Positions 26,487 to 34,872 of a DNA stretch of 46,703 bases are shown in pieces. Positions within the stretch are counted from its first letter, which is position 1. The number at the start of each line of letters is the position of its first letter. A program made the position numbers and the translations under genes. Source of the DNA: an uncultured Acidimicrobiales bacterium (GTDB taxonomy: Bacteria; Actinomycetota; Acidimicrobiia; Acidimicrobiales; SHLQ01). The notes below the pieces were generated by a model. It worked only from the letters and a program-made list of their open reading frames with translations, made no database searches and was not told the origin of the DNA. The DNA is taken from the NCBI GenBank assembly GCA_938038785.1, contig CALHTB010000032.1:1-46703 (forward strand), given 5' to 3'.

Positions 26487-27293
26487 CTGATGGGGTATGA
26501 CATCCAAGGGTGGCGTGACTTCGCGGACCTTCGGCACAACCAGCGCATCGCCGGCCCTGCGAATGCGAATGCATCCGTGAGCGACCACCAGGGAAGACGG
26601 AATGATGCTGGCGTGATAAGCGCGTTCGAACCAGGTCGGTGCAGCTACAGCATTGGCGAAGCTCGTGCTTGCCCAGACGAAGATTCCGGCGAGCAAGACC
26701 AGCACACCAAAGTGAACCGCCGCGACGCGACGATGTCCAAGCTTCGAAGACAGCAGAAAGATGACTGTGCCGAGGCTTGTGATCAACGCTCCTGGGAGTG
26801 TTGCAAACTGCGCATCAGACATGGGCGTTGCGGTATCGGCGAGGCGATTGGTAGCCGGAACACCGATCGACGCTGCGAAGATCAGGATCAGCCCAAACCG
26901 AGCAAGGCGTCGGCTGACCAGTCCATCCTTGGCACACCAGAGGCCGCGAGCGAACGCCGCGAACCCGATGACGACGAGAAAGTACATCAACCCGAGTAGC
27001 GATTCGCCAGCGACAAGGGCGTGCACGGTGAAAAAGAGCGCAGGCACCATGAGCGTCAGGCCGACGAGAAAGCCGTCAAAGAGCCCCGGGACAAACGCTG
27101 AACGAAGGGTGAAGGCAAGTCGCGGTGCTCCGACGAGCACTTGCAGCCGAAACACCAGTGCAGCAAATCCACCCTCGTGTTCGGAAATCGCGACGCTTTC
27201 GGCGGCCCATTCTGCGAGGAACCGTTCGCGGTTACCTTCCGGAAGAGCTGCCGACGCCAGCTTCAGCGTTCTCGGACGTGGGGTTTGCGTCAT
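26484..27293 (-). CDS. Membrane protein partner of PadR regulator
   Basis: 269 residues with an N-terminal cytoplasmic part (ALPEGNRERFLAEWAAE, like the prefix seen before some ABC-permease-type membrane proteins) and about six hydrophobic helices. I do not recognise the family. It overlaps the PadR gene by 4 bases. Such PadR/membrane-protein pairs are common in actinobacteria, where the regulator usually controls its partner. Confidence 0.75.
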   Translation of the reverse strand: MTQTPRPRTLKLASAALPEGNRERFLAEWAAESVAISEHEGGFAALVFRLQVLVGAPRLAFTLRSAFVPGLFDGFLVGLTLMVPALFFTVHALVAGESLLGLMYFLVVIGFAAFARGLWCAKDGLVSRRLARFGLILIFAASIGVPATNRLADTATPMSDAQFATLPGALITSLGTVIFLLSSKLGHRRVAAVHFGVLVLLAGIFVWASTSFANAVAAPTWFERAYHASIIPSSLVVAHGCIRIRRAGDALVVPKVREVTPPLDVIPHQ

Positions 27294-27610
27294 GGCGTCA
27301 ATGGGGCCGAGCCAGCGATCTTCGTGATCGCTGCAGCCTCGGCCTCAACCGAAATCCCCGCAGCAACACCGTCTGCGGTCAACCGGTAGTAGCGGCGGGC
27401 TGGCCTGCGGGCAGTTTCGGGGTCAATGCGTTCCCAAGTACCGGTAATCCAACCGGCCTCCTCGAAGCGCGCGAGGGTTGGGTACAGCGTTCCGGGCTTG
27501 AGCCCAGTTGCCTTGAGAATCTCAAAACCGTAGTGGTCTCCCTCGGAATCCATGAGGAGGTAGCTGATCAGCTGCCGGGTTTGCGGGGTCATCCGGAAGG
27601 GTGCATTCAT
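27290..27610 (-). CDS. PadR family transcriptional regulator
   Basis: 106 residues from ATG 27610 (GTG at 27616 is the longest option). It has a winged helix of the PadR type: LISYLLMDSEGDHYGFEILKATGLKPGTLYPTLARFEEAGWI, then the wing with RRPARRYYRLTADG. The short C-terminus places it in the small PadR subgroup. It probably represses itself and the overlapping membrane gene. Confidence 0.9.
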   Translation of the reverse strand: MNAPFRMTPQTRQLISYLLMDSEGDHYGFEILKATGLKPGTLYPTLARFEEAGWITGTWERIDPETARRPARRYYRLTADGVAAGISVEAEAAAITKIAGSAPLTP

Positions 27611-27618
27611 GAACACAG

Positions 27619-27624
27619 ACAGTA
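27619..27624 (-). promoter_or_regulatory. Leaderless -10 element of padR
   Basis: TACTGT is 8 bases before ATG 27610. It favours that start over GTG 27616. Confidence 0.45.
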
Positions 27625-27631
27625 GCGAACG

Positions 27632-28099
27632 TTAGTAGGGCCCAAGGAAGTGGGCTTCGGTGATGTCGCTGCCTCGCGTCCGCAGTTCCCACGTGGAACC
27701 CTTGGCCCATGCTCGGGCGCCGACGATGACCATGCCTTCGCGGGCGAGTGTTTGGATCAGGTCGGGAATGATGTCGCCGTGGCTACACAGTGCTGCCGTG
27801 GTGTCGCTGGATGCGAGCGTTCGGGCGAGGTGGATGGCCATCGTGGCGCTCTGCCCTTCGGTCAGCCCGGCATCGATCTGGACGGTTGTGCCGATGTGAG
27901 TAGCGAGCGGTTCGACGGTTTCGCGACACCGCACTGCTTCCGAGGAGTACACCTCGGTCACCCCGCGATCACCAATTAAGTCGACGATCGCTTGGGCTTG
28001 GTCGTGGCCCACTGCATCGAGGGTCCGCGACAGGTCGTTGTCATAGCCGAGACGGCCTCGCGCTCCAGCTGATGCATGTCGAATGAAAAACAGGGTCAT
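27632..28099 (-). CDS. SixA-like phosphohistidine phosphatase (histidine phosphatase superfamily)
   Basis: 155 residues from ATG 28099, chosen because the family begins right at the catalytic motif: MTLFFIRHASAG (R7, H8 phospho-acceptor). Other active-site residues are in VYSSEAVRCRET and ALCSHGDIIPD (second His). Small size without other domains matches SixA, which dephosphorylates phosphohistidine in signalling proteins. Some ORF (12 codons) lies upstream. It is 40 bases after the ligase remnant. Confidence 0.85.
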   Translation of the reverse strand: MTLFFIRHASAGARGRLGYDNDLSRTLDAVGHDQAQAIVDLIGDRGVTEVYSSEAVRCRETVEPLATHIGTTVQIDAGLTEGQSATMAIHLARTLASSDTTAALCSHGDIIPDLIQTLAREGMVIVGARAWAKGSTWELRTRGSDITEAHFLGPY

Positions 28100-28139
28100 G
28101 GAGGCGCCAGTGTACGTGCCAGCCTCGAGCACCTACTAG

Positions 28140-29696
28140 CTACCTGATAAGCGCTCGCAAGTCGTCCAACGTGTTGGCTTCGGCTGCGAGCTTGTCGCTG
28201 CGGTACCGCTTTACCCGGGCAAAGCGAAGCGCCAACCCACCCCGATACGTCGTCGACCGTTGCACTCCGTCGATTGCTATCTCAACCACGAGCTCGGGAC
28301 GGGCAAACACCGTGATTCCCTCGCGGCCCGACTCTCGCTCGAGAATTGCTTCGGTCTGCCATCCGAGCAGCTCGTCGGTGAGACCCTTGAACGTCTTACC
28401 CACCATCACAAAATCGTCGCCATTGCGAGCACCGAGGTGCAGGTTCGACAGCCAACCGGTGCGCCGGCCATGTCCCCATTCAGCTCCGAGCACTACGAGG
28501 TCGTAGGTGTGGACGGGCTTGACTTTGCGCCATGTCTTTCCGCGCCGACCGGCGGCGTAGATCGAGTCGAGCGCCTTGACCATGACCCCTTCGTGCCCGG
28601 CTGCGAGCGTGGCAGCCGCAAACTCCTCAGCTTCAGAAATATCGGCGGTCACAGTTCCGTCGATCACAGTTCAGTCGATCACAAGGCCATCGATCATATG
28701 GTCCCCCGCCACGTCGGCAAGCGCTGCCAGGCGGGTACCGAGCGGTTCGTCGACGAGGTCCACGCCGTCTCGGTGCAACAGGTCAAAGAACCGGAGGCCG
28801 AGATCAACCCGCCCACTGCTGCCACCGGAACTAAAGGTGGACGCGGTGTCTTGGAACATTTCGGGGGAGTCTTCGGAGACACCGATCAACTCGCCGTCGA
28901 GCACGAGCTCACTCCCGGGAAGGCTTCGGACAAGTTCGCAGATCGCTGGGAGGCGCTCGGTCACGTTGTTGAGGTTGCGCGTGTAGAGCGTCACCTCGTC
29001 GACACTGCGGTGCACCTGCAAGCGGATGCCGTCGAGCTTGGCCTGAATCGACACCGCTACCGATCCGTCGTCACGAACCAACTCGGCCATCACTTCGGCA
29101 ACCGACGTCGAGGTGGCCGCAAGCATTGGCTCGACCCCTCGGCCGACCTTGAGCCCGACAGCCTCGAGAGCGTCCTGTCCATCGGCCAGGGCGATCTGAG
29201 CGGTCTCGCCAAGATCGCCCGAGAACATCGAGGCCCGCCGTACCACCCCAACAGGCACTCCGGCCGCCTTTGCAATCGCCGTGGCCATGACCCCGTCGAG
29301 AGCACCCTGGCGCAAACCGCCCGTGAGCACGGTTGATAGGAACTCCATCTCCGACGCAGTCGCCTGACCAAGGAGGCGCTCTAGACGTTCGGTGCGTCGA
29401 GCCTTCGATCCCAAGCCGCTGATTTGGGCCAGCTCGGTCATAGCCGAATCGACGTCGGTAACACGGAGGCTCGACTTGCTGGCCGGGTTAACGTCGAGGT
29501 CGCGAACCGCTGCCCAGCCAACACCAATGCGCCCCTGGCGAACCTCGCCGGTCAGCAGACCAACCACAATCGGCACCTCGGACGGGTCGATTCGCCCCAA
29601 CAACGCTGCAAGCGCCGCCACCTTGTCGTTGCGCGCTGAACTGGCCGCAACAACCGCCGCGGTCTCAACAACGTCGCCAAATAACGCCTGCTTCAT
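28140..29696 (-). pseudogene. ATP-dependent DNA ligase interrupted by in-frame TGA
   Basis: One frame from ATG 29696 to the stop at 28140 encodes an ATP-dependent DNA ligase similar to mycobacterial LigB, except for TGA at 28671-28673 (codon 342). Before it: N-terminal DNA-binding domain, motif I AKLDGIR (Lys220), motif III LVLDGELIG, motif IIIa RFFDLLHRDG. After it: motif [13 protein letters not shown], motif [11 protein letters not shown] and an OB-fold with [13 protein letters not shown]. The stop lies within a 15-base tandem duplication (GTGATCGACTGAACT then GTGATCGACGGAACT): removing one copy restores a normal linker. If termination occurs, the nucleotidyltransferase domain is cut and the ligase is inactive. 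A sequencing/assembly error, readthrough, or two polypeptides (second from GTG 28667, no ribosome binding site) are alternatives. Confidence 0.8.
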
Positions 29697-29704
29697 CGTT
29701 CAGC

Positions 29705-29710
29705 ACCGTA
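29705..29710 (-). promoter_or_regulatory. Leaderless -10 element of ligase gene
   Basis: TACGGT is followed by 8 bases and then the ATG at 29696. Confidence 0.4.
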
Positions 29711-29736
29711 GCCGCCCCACCCTGTTCGCCGAATAG

Positions 29737-29911
29737 GGAACCTGGTACCTTTCGCCAAAAAGGTACCAGGTTCGTTTTGAGCGTTAGGAGCGCGGTACCT
29801 CACCTCAAACCCCGACATTCAACTGTCCGCAGCGCTGATCTCGAAAGGAACCTGGCACCTTTCGCCAAAAAGGTACCAGGTTCGTTTTTGGCTTTAGGAG
29901 CGTGGTACCTC
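29737..29911. repeat. Twin palindromic repeat (two ~65-bp copies, each a 15-bp-stem hairpin)
   Basis: Two direct copies lie 110 bases apart (29737-29801, 29847-29911). Each starts with an inverted repeat: GAACCTGGTACCTTT, loop CGCCAA, AAAGGTACCAGGTTC (29738-29773; second copy 29848-29883 with one mismatch). GTTTT(T) follows on the plus strand, then TTAGGAGCG(C/T)GGTACCTC. It fills the 224-base gap between ccmI and the ligase. The hairpins could terminate ccm transcription, but the conserved flanks suggest a REP/MITE-like unit. Confidence 0.85.
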
Positions 29912-29920
29912 GGGTGGGGG

Positions 29921-31081
29921 CTATCCAGCGAGGGCTTCGTCGAGATTGAAATCGGCTATGAGTGCGAGCATGTCGGCTGGTTGTTGGGTTTCGGGAAGCG
30001 CTTGGAACGCAGCGAAATCGACGCGGGCTTCGTCGACACGGTCGAGACGGTTGTACACGAACGCCCGAAACACCCGGGCATCGGCGGCAGTGGGGTCAGC
30101 AGCGACAGCTCGGTCAAGCCAATCGACTGCGTCGGGAAACAGCTCTTCCGCGCCGGATTGGGCGAGTAGCGCAAGCGTCCATCCGTGCCAGGCCAGGGCA
30201 TCAGCGTTCTCGGGTTCGAGGGCAACGACCGCGTCAAACGAGCGAAGGGCCCGCCTCGGGTCGTCGAGTTGAACGAACAACTCACCGGCCAGTTGGGCTT
30301 CGGTCACATCGATACCGGCTGCGTCGAGGTCCGGGGCCGCATCGGGATCCTCGGTCGAGTCGAGCAGCTCGGCCATCCGGGCTACGCCGATGCGCTCACG
30401 CACTTGGCGTTCAGCGACGAGGTTCTGCGCCACCGCCGTAGGGTTCGACGAATCAAATGCGGCGATCTCGGCGGCGGCCTCGTCAAACTCGCCCGAGTCC
30501 AGAGCAACAATTGCCCGAAAGACCCGGACGTCGGCATAGTCGGGTTCGAACGCAACAGCCTCGTCGAAGTCGGCCCGAGCCTCGTCGTCGTTGCCGCTCT
30601 GATACTGGATCCACCCTCGATACGTCAGCGCTTCAACATTGGTAGGCGAGATCTCGAGCACCTCGCCGTAGAGCTCGATCGATCGCTCGACGTTGCCCTG
30701 ACCAAACTCAGCCGCAGCGTCGTTGAGCAACGACACGGTACTTAGGCGAATCTCGCCGCTTGCCGTTTCGCCGGTGCCTCGGGCGCCCGAGAACTGCACC
30801 ATCGCCCACGCGGAGAAGCCGGCGATAGCCACCACCGCTGCCACCCACGCAAGCCTGCTCGACGCTGGCGGACGCTCGGCGGACGTTCGGGTGACCTTTG
30901 CTCCATCGAGCGCTCGGGTGAGCTTGGCTGCACGAGCGGTGTAGTCGTCTTTGAGTGTGTCGTAGTCGAGCTGGTCGATATCACCCGCCGCCAGCTCGGC
31001 ATCGAGATCGTCGAGCGAAGCGAGTAGATGTTCACGCTCGTCGGAAAACCGAAGGCGTTCGGCCTCGGTCAGCGAACTCAT
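29921..31081 (-). CDS. ccmI: CcmI-like TPR protein of cytochrome c maturation
   Basis: 386 residues: an N-terminal heptad-rich segment (RLRFSDEREHLLASLDDLDAEL...DYDTLKDDY, as in CcmI/NrfG-type proteins), a single membrane helix (about 79-96), and an extracytoplasmic TPR region (PTNVEALTYRGWIQY, PDYADVRVFRAIVAL, PENADALAWHGWTLAL). CcmI chaperones apocytochrome c to the CcmF/CcmH ligation complex. It overlaps ccmH by 4 bases and ends the ccm operon. TPR repeats and context support the call; sequence outside them is divergent. Confidence 0.82.
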   Translation of the reverse strand: MSSLTEAERLRFSDEREHLLASLDDLDAELAAGDIDQLDYDTLKDDYTARAAKLTRALDGAKVTRTSAERPPASSRLAWVAAVVAIAGFSAWAMVQFSGARGTGETASGEIRLSTVSLLNDAAAEFGQGNVERSIELYGEVLEISPTNVEALTYRGWIQYQSGNDDEARADFDEAVAFEPDYADVRVFRAIVALDSGEFDEAAAEIAAFDSSNPTAVAQNLVAERQVRERIGVARMAELLDSTEDPDAAPDLDAAGIDVTEAQLAGELFVQLDDPRRALRSFDAVVALEPENADALAWHGWTLALLAQSGAEELFPDAVDWLDRAVAADPTAADARVFRAFVYNRLDRVDEARVDFAAFQALPETQQPADMLALIADFNLDEALAG

Positions 31082-31557
31082 GACGATGCCTCGCCGGACC
31101 GTTCACGTCGTAGCGATTCGATCAGCTCGATGTCATGGTCGCTAGCAGTCTGGGTTGCTGCGTCCTTCCAGCGGCGAAATACGGCGGCGAGCGCAGCGAA
31201 TCCAAACACCATCACAACCACCGGAACGATCCAGATCAGGCCAACAACCCCACCCGATCGCGGTCGAAGGTCGATTGACTCGTCATAGGCGGCCACAAGC
31301 GCATCGGTGATCTGCCCGTCTGTTTCTCCCTCGTCAACACGCCGGCGAATGTCACGACGGATCTCCTGGGCAACGACTGCCTCGGACTCAGCAACCGACT
31401 GCCCATCGCAGGTGGGGCAGGCAAAGTCTTCCGACAGCGCACGAACGCGGTCCTCATTGGTGCGTGGCGGCCCGTCGACCTGGGTCGACACGACGAGTGC
31501 CGATAGGAACGCTGCCAGCAAACACAGCCAGATGATCGATTTCTTGCTGAATATCAC
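31078..31557 (-). CDS. ccmH: Cytochrome c-type biogenesis protein CcmH
   Basis: 159 residues: N-terminal signal/anchor helix (about 6-24), a three-helix thiol-reductase domain with the redox pair C47-P-T-C50 in EDFACPTCDGQSVAES (family motif LRCxxCQxxSIxDS), and a C-terminal membrane helix (about 104-126). CcmH reduces the apocytochrome CxxCH disulfide before heme attachment. It overlaps ccmG and ccmI by 4 bases on either side. Confidence 0.93.
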   Translation of the reverse strand: MIFSKKSIIWLCLLAAFLSALVVSTQVDGPPRTNEDRVRALSEDFACPTCDGQSVAESEAVVAQEIRRDIRRRVDEGETDGQITDALVAAYDESIDLRPRSGGVVGLIWIVPVVVMVFGFAALAAVFRRWKDAATQTASDHDIELIESLRRERSGEASS

Positions 31558-32138
31558 GACGAGAGTCCGATTACTCGAGCCATCTCGTTCTCGAGGTCGG
31601 CTTGGGTTATGCCGCCGATGAACTTGCTTGTGACGATGCCGTTGGGCGACACGAGGTAGGTCTCGGGTACGGCAGCAACCCCGTAACTAATGGCATGACG
31701 CCCGGTGTCCTCGGCAAGAACCGACCAGTCGCCACCGTTGTCCCTGAAGAACTCTTCAACGTTCTTCGCCGAGTCACTGAACGCAATGCTCACTACCGAC
31801 GCATCACCGATTTCCGAGTGAGCCTCGTCGAACGCCACCAGTTCGGGGTGTTCTTGAATGCACGGCACACACGTGGTGGCGAAGAAGTTCACGACGACCC
31901 AACGGCCCCGCTCGCCCTCGAGGTCGAAGGTTTGCGCGTCGACGGTCCCGCCGATGATCTGCGGGGCGGGTTTCGCGATGAGCGGGCTCGCCCCCAGACC
32001 TTGCTCGGTGCTGCTCGTCGCCAAGACCGCGATAAACGCCACGAGAACTACACCGGCGACCAAGGCCGCGAGCGGCGCTAATCGGGAGGAACCCGACGGA
32101 ACGACGAGCTCGACCTCTTCGCCAACATGGTCGTCCAT
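31554..32138 (-). CDS. ccmG: Thioredoxin-like CcmG/DsbE/ResA protein
   Basis: 194 residues: membrane anchor (about 20-40), then a TlpA/ResA-type thioredoxin fold. The active site is VVNFFATTCVPCIQEHPEL with C90-V-P-C93, where the usual W before the first Cys is T; the cis-Pro is in AAVPETYLV. The protein passes electrons to CcmH or apocytochrome outside the membrane. The ATG overlaps the ccmF stop by one base (TGATG). Confidence 0.92.
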   Translation of the reverse strand: MDDHVGEEVELVVPSGSSRLAPLAALVAGVVLVAFIAVLATSSTEQGLGASPLIAKPAPQIIGGTVDAQTFDLEGERGRWVVVNFFATTCVPCIQEHPELVAFDEAHSEIGDASVVSIAFSDSAKNVEEFFRDNGGDWSVLAEDTGRHAISYGVAAVPETYLVSPNGIVTSKFIGGITQADLENEMARVIGLSS

Positions 32139-34114
32139 CAGACCGCCACCACCGGCGGGTCAACGTCGATGGGGTTGTCGGAGGTAGGCATGGCCGATGT
32201 GGGAGCGGTGGGACGACGGCGCTTGCCTGGCACCAGCGCGAGCGCGGTGCCGACGGCCATAAGCCCGCCGCCGATCCACAGCCACCGAACCAGGGGTTGC
32301 ACCGTGACCCGGATAACGGCCTTTTCGTCCTCCTCGTTCGTCGGGATCACCGAAAGCTGCACGTCATCGATCAGCGAGCCTCGAGTGGACGGCGTGCCAA
32401 GGGTTCGACCGGCAAATGGGAACAGGGTCAGCGCTGGACGTTCGATTGTGCCGTCAACTTCGACGAGCACTTGGTTGTCGATACGGCCGTCGGGCGAAAC
32501 GAGCTCGTCGTCGCCGACGTAGGTAAACGTGTGACCGGCGAACTCTTTTGTTTCGCCGACCCGTTCGAACGAGAACTCGGCTTGGCGTAGGTAGGCATTG
32601 CTGCCGGCAAAGGCGACCGCGATCAAGATGACGCCCAGGTGCACGATCATGCCGCCGTTGGTTCGCCCAACAAGCCCACGCCACCCCTGCCGCTTGGTGG
32701 CAAGCACCAGTTGGCGAATGGCAGCACCAGCTGCAATGCCAGCGAGGCCAAAGGTGAGAACCGGAGCCCACCCTGCTGCTCCGAGCAGCAACGACGCGAC
32801 CATTGCACCGACCCCGGCTACGACGGGCCAGAAAAGCCGGTCGCCCAGAACCTCGCCCGAGGCTTTCCGCCACGGCAGCACCGGAGCCATAGCCATGAGG
32901 AACAACAGGACGAAGCCGATCGGCATGGTCATTCGGTCGAAGAACGGGTTGCCCACCGCAATGCGATCGCCGTTAACCGCCTCGATGATGAGCGGCCAGA
33001 CGGTGCCGAGAAGCACAACAAATGCGAACGCCGCAAACACCACGTTGTTCGCCAAGAAGGCACCTTCGCGCGATACGGGCGAGTCGATCTTGCCAACCGA
33101 ACGCAGTGCGTCGCCGCGCCAGCCAATAAGGCCAACGGTGACCGCAACGATGACCGCGAAGAAGCCAAGCAGAATTGGCCCGATGCCCGACTCGCTGAAT
33201 GCATGCACCGATGCAATGACACCCGAACGGGTGAGGAAGGTTCCGAGAATGGTTAGCGCGAACGTGGCGCAGACAAGCGACAGGTTCCACACCCGCAGCA
33301 TTCCTCGGCGTTCTTGGACCATGACCGAATGGATGAATGCGGTGCCGGTGAGCCATGGCAGGAACGACGCATTCTCGACGGGGTCCCACGCCCAATAGCC
33401 GCCCCAGCCAAGCGTCTCGTAGCTCCACCAGGCGCCCAGCACGATGCCGAACGTGAGGAAGCCCCACGCAAAGACGGTCCAGCGGCGGGTCTCGACCAAC
33501 CAGCCTTCACCAACCCGACCGGTGACGAGTGCCCCGATGGCAAAGGCGAAGGGAACGGTGAAGCCGACGTATCCGAGGTAGAGCATCGGCGGATGGAATG
33601 CCATGAACACGTTGTTCTGCAGCAACGGGTTCAACCCGGGGCCGTTGTCCGGCGGGTTGGCCACCGAGATAAACGGGTTGGCCGGGCCCAACATGAGCCC
33701 GAAGAAGAACGCAGTGACCACGAGCATCGTAAGTAACGCCCAACCGACCATCGGGTCATCGGAACGATCACGGAACCGCCAGGCGACGATGGCTAGGTAC
33801 CCCACCAAGATGAGCGCCCACAACAAGATCGACCCTTCGAGCGCACCCCAGAGGGTGGCGATGGTGAACAGCACGGGGGTTCCTATGCGGCCATGCTCGG
33901 CCACGTACTTCACGCTGAAGTCATGCTGGAGCAGCGCAGATTCCATAACGACCGTTGCCACCACTGCGGCGACAGCGATGAGGGCGACGTACACCCGCAC
34001 CGACCTCATCAGATGTGGTTGTTTGCGCGCCAGCGAGACGATCGTGGTACCGATACCGAGCAGTGCGCCAGCAAACCCCAGCGACACGGCGCCGTAGCCG
34101 ATTAGAACATGCAC
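32138..34114 (-). CDS. ccmF: Cytochrome c heme lyase subunit CcmF
   Basis: 658 residues with about 14-15 membrane helices. The heme-handling signature is WGGYWAWDPVENASFLPWL; flanking motifs include FVAFHPPMLYLGYVGFTVPF-like text (MAFHPPMLYLGYVGF) and LTRSGVIASVHAF. CcmF attaches heme to apocytochrome c in System I. It lies 3 bases after ccmE and overlaps ccmG by one base. Confidence 0.96.
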   Translation of the reverse strand: MHVLIGYGAVSLGFAGALLGIGTTIVSLARKQPHLMRSVRVYVALIAVAAVVATVVMESALLQHDFSVKYVAEHGRIGTPVLFTIATLWGALEGSILLWALILVGYLAIVAWRFRDRSDDPMVGWALLTMLVVTAFFFGLMLGPANPFISVANPPDNGPGLNPLLQNNVFMAFHPPMLYLGYVGFTVPFAFAIGALVTGRVGEGWLVETRRWTVFAWGFLTFGIVLGAWWSYETLGWGGYWAWDPVENASFLPWLTGTAFIHSVMVQERRGMLRVWNLSLVCATFALTILGTFLTRSGVIASVHAFSESGIGPILLGFFAVIVAVTVGLIGWRGDALRSVGKIDSPVSREGAFLANNVVFAAFAFVVLLGTVWPLIIEAVNGDRIAVGNPFFDRMTMPIGFVLLFLMAMAPVLPWRKASGEVLGDRLFWPVVAGVGAMVASLLLGAAGWAPVLTFGLAGIAAGAAIRQLVLATKRQGWRGLVGRTNGGMIVHLGVILIAVAFAGSNAYLRQAEFSFERVGETKEFAGHTFTYVGDDELVSPDGRIDNQVLVEVDGTIERPALTLFPFAGRTLGTPSTRGSLIDDVQLSVIPTNEEDEKAVIRVTVQPLVRWLWIGGGLMAVGTALALVPGKRRRPTAPTSAMPTSDNPIDVDPPVVAV

Positions 34115-34117
34115 GGG

Positions 34118-34705
34118 CTAGGCCCCCTCATCGCTCTTAGGAGCGTCGGGCTCTTCGCCGCCACACGATGCCGCCTCTTCAACGCGGTCCTCTCGGTACT
34201 CGTTGTCGTGTTCGACCAGCATTCGGTCGCTCTCGAAGTAGTAGCCGTCGTTCGCGCCTGATTCCCACGACACGCCAAGGCTCGCACTGTCGGTCCATCG
34301 ACCCTCGAGCACTACGGGTACGCCCAGCTGGAACGACTCGGCCACGTTGCCGACATGGATGACGTCGACCGCGGTGCCGTCACACGCAATCGAAAAGCGA
34401 ACTGCGGTGTTGTTCTCGAATTCGAACTCATCTTCGGAGACCGCAATTGGGGAACCGGTGAGCCGGAAGCGCCGTTCGGCTAGATCGTTGCGTTCCACTA
34501 CCGCGGCGTCGGCGGTGCGAACGAACAGGGTTGCTCCGGAGAGTCCCTGGAACAGCACAAACGCAATGACACCGAGAACCGCAGCGATCACCAGGCTCGG
34601 CAGCAAACGCGAGCCGCGCTTCTCGCTATCGCGAAGGCGCGGTGTGAGGTCGAGGTCGTCCCCAAAGTTGGAGTCCTCGAGGTCAGATTCGTGATCGTCA
34701 ACCAT
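34118..34705 (-). CDS. ccmE: Heme chaperone CcmE
   Basis: 195 residues: acidic cytoplasmic N-terminus, membrane anchor (about 36-54), and a small beta-barrel (OB-like). The covalent heme-binding His and axial Tyr are in LVEHDNEY (H166, Y170), the HxxxY type rather than the CxxxY type. A Glu/Asp-rich tail containing CGGEE follows. The start codon shares one base with the ccmD stop. Confidence 0.92.
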   Translation of the reverse strand: MVDDHESDLEDSNFGDDLDLTPRLRDSEKRGSRLLPSLVIAAVLGVIAFVLFQGLSGATLFVRTADAAVVERNDLAERRFRLTGSPIAVSEDEFEFENNTAVRFSIACDGTAVDVIHVGNVAESFQLGVPVVLEGRWTDSASLGVSWESGANDGYYFESDRMLVEHDNEYREDRVEEAASCGGEEPDAPKSDEGA

Positions 34706-34872
34706 CAGCTCTCACCAATGACGTCGGCGTCACCACCGGTCATCCAGCGTCGGCGATCGACAGGGACGAGGGCGGCGAGACGCTTCGAACGGCGCATTAC
34801 CGATGCGGCGTAGAGCGCAATAACTACGAGGCTGATTCCCCAGCCAGCGATCAGATACGGAACGTGGGTCAT
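34705..34872 (-). CDS. ccmD: Small membrane protein CcmD
   Basis: A 55-residue protein with one membrane helix (YLIAGWGISLVVIALYAASV, residues 6-25) followed at once by basic RRSKR. This, the position between ccmC and ccmE, and the size are the features by which CcmD is recognised. CcmD is needed to release holo-CcmE from CcmABC. It overlaps ccmC by 4 bases (ATGA) and ccmE by one base. Easily missed by gene callers because of length. Confidence 0.9.
   Translation of the reverse strand: MTHVPYLIAGWGISLVVIALYAASVMRRSKRLAALVPVDRRRWMTGGDADVIGES

Noticed and set aside
28671-28673. TGA in the DNA ligase as a third selenocysteine codon
   Set aside because: The codon lies in a linker between motifs IIIa and IV, inside a 15-base tandem duplication, with no Cys expected there and no good hairpin after it. 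A nonsense change is the better explanation.
29738-29883. Twin hairpins as ordinary ccm terminators
   Set aside because: Partly possible, but the T-run lies on the plus-strand side and the conserved flanks are not explained, so I kept them as repeats.
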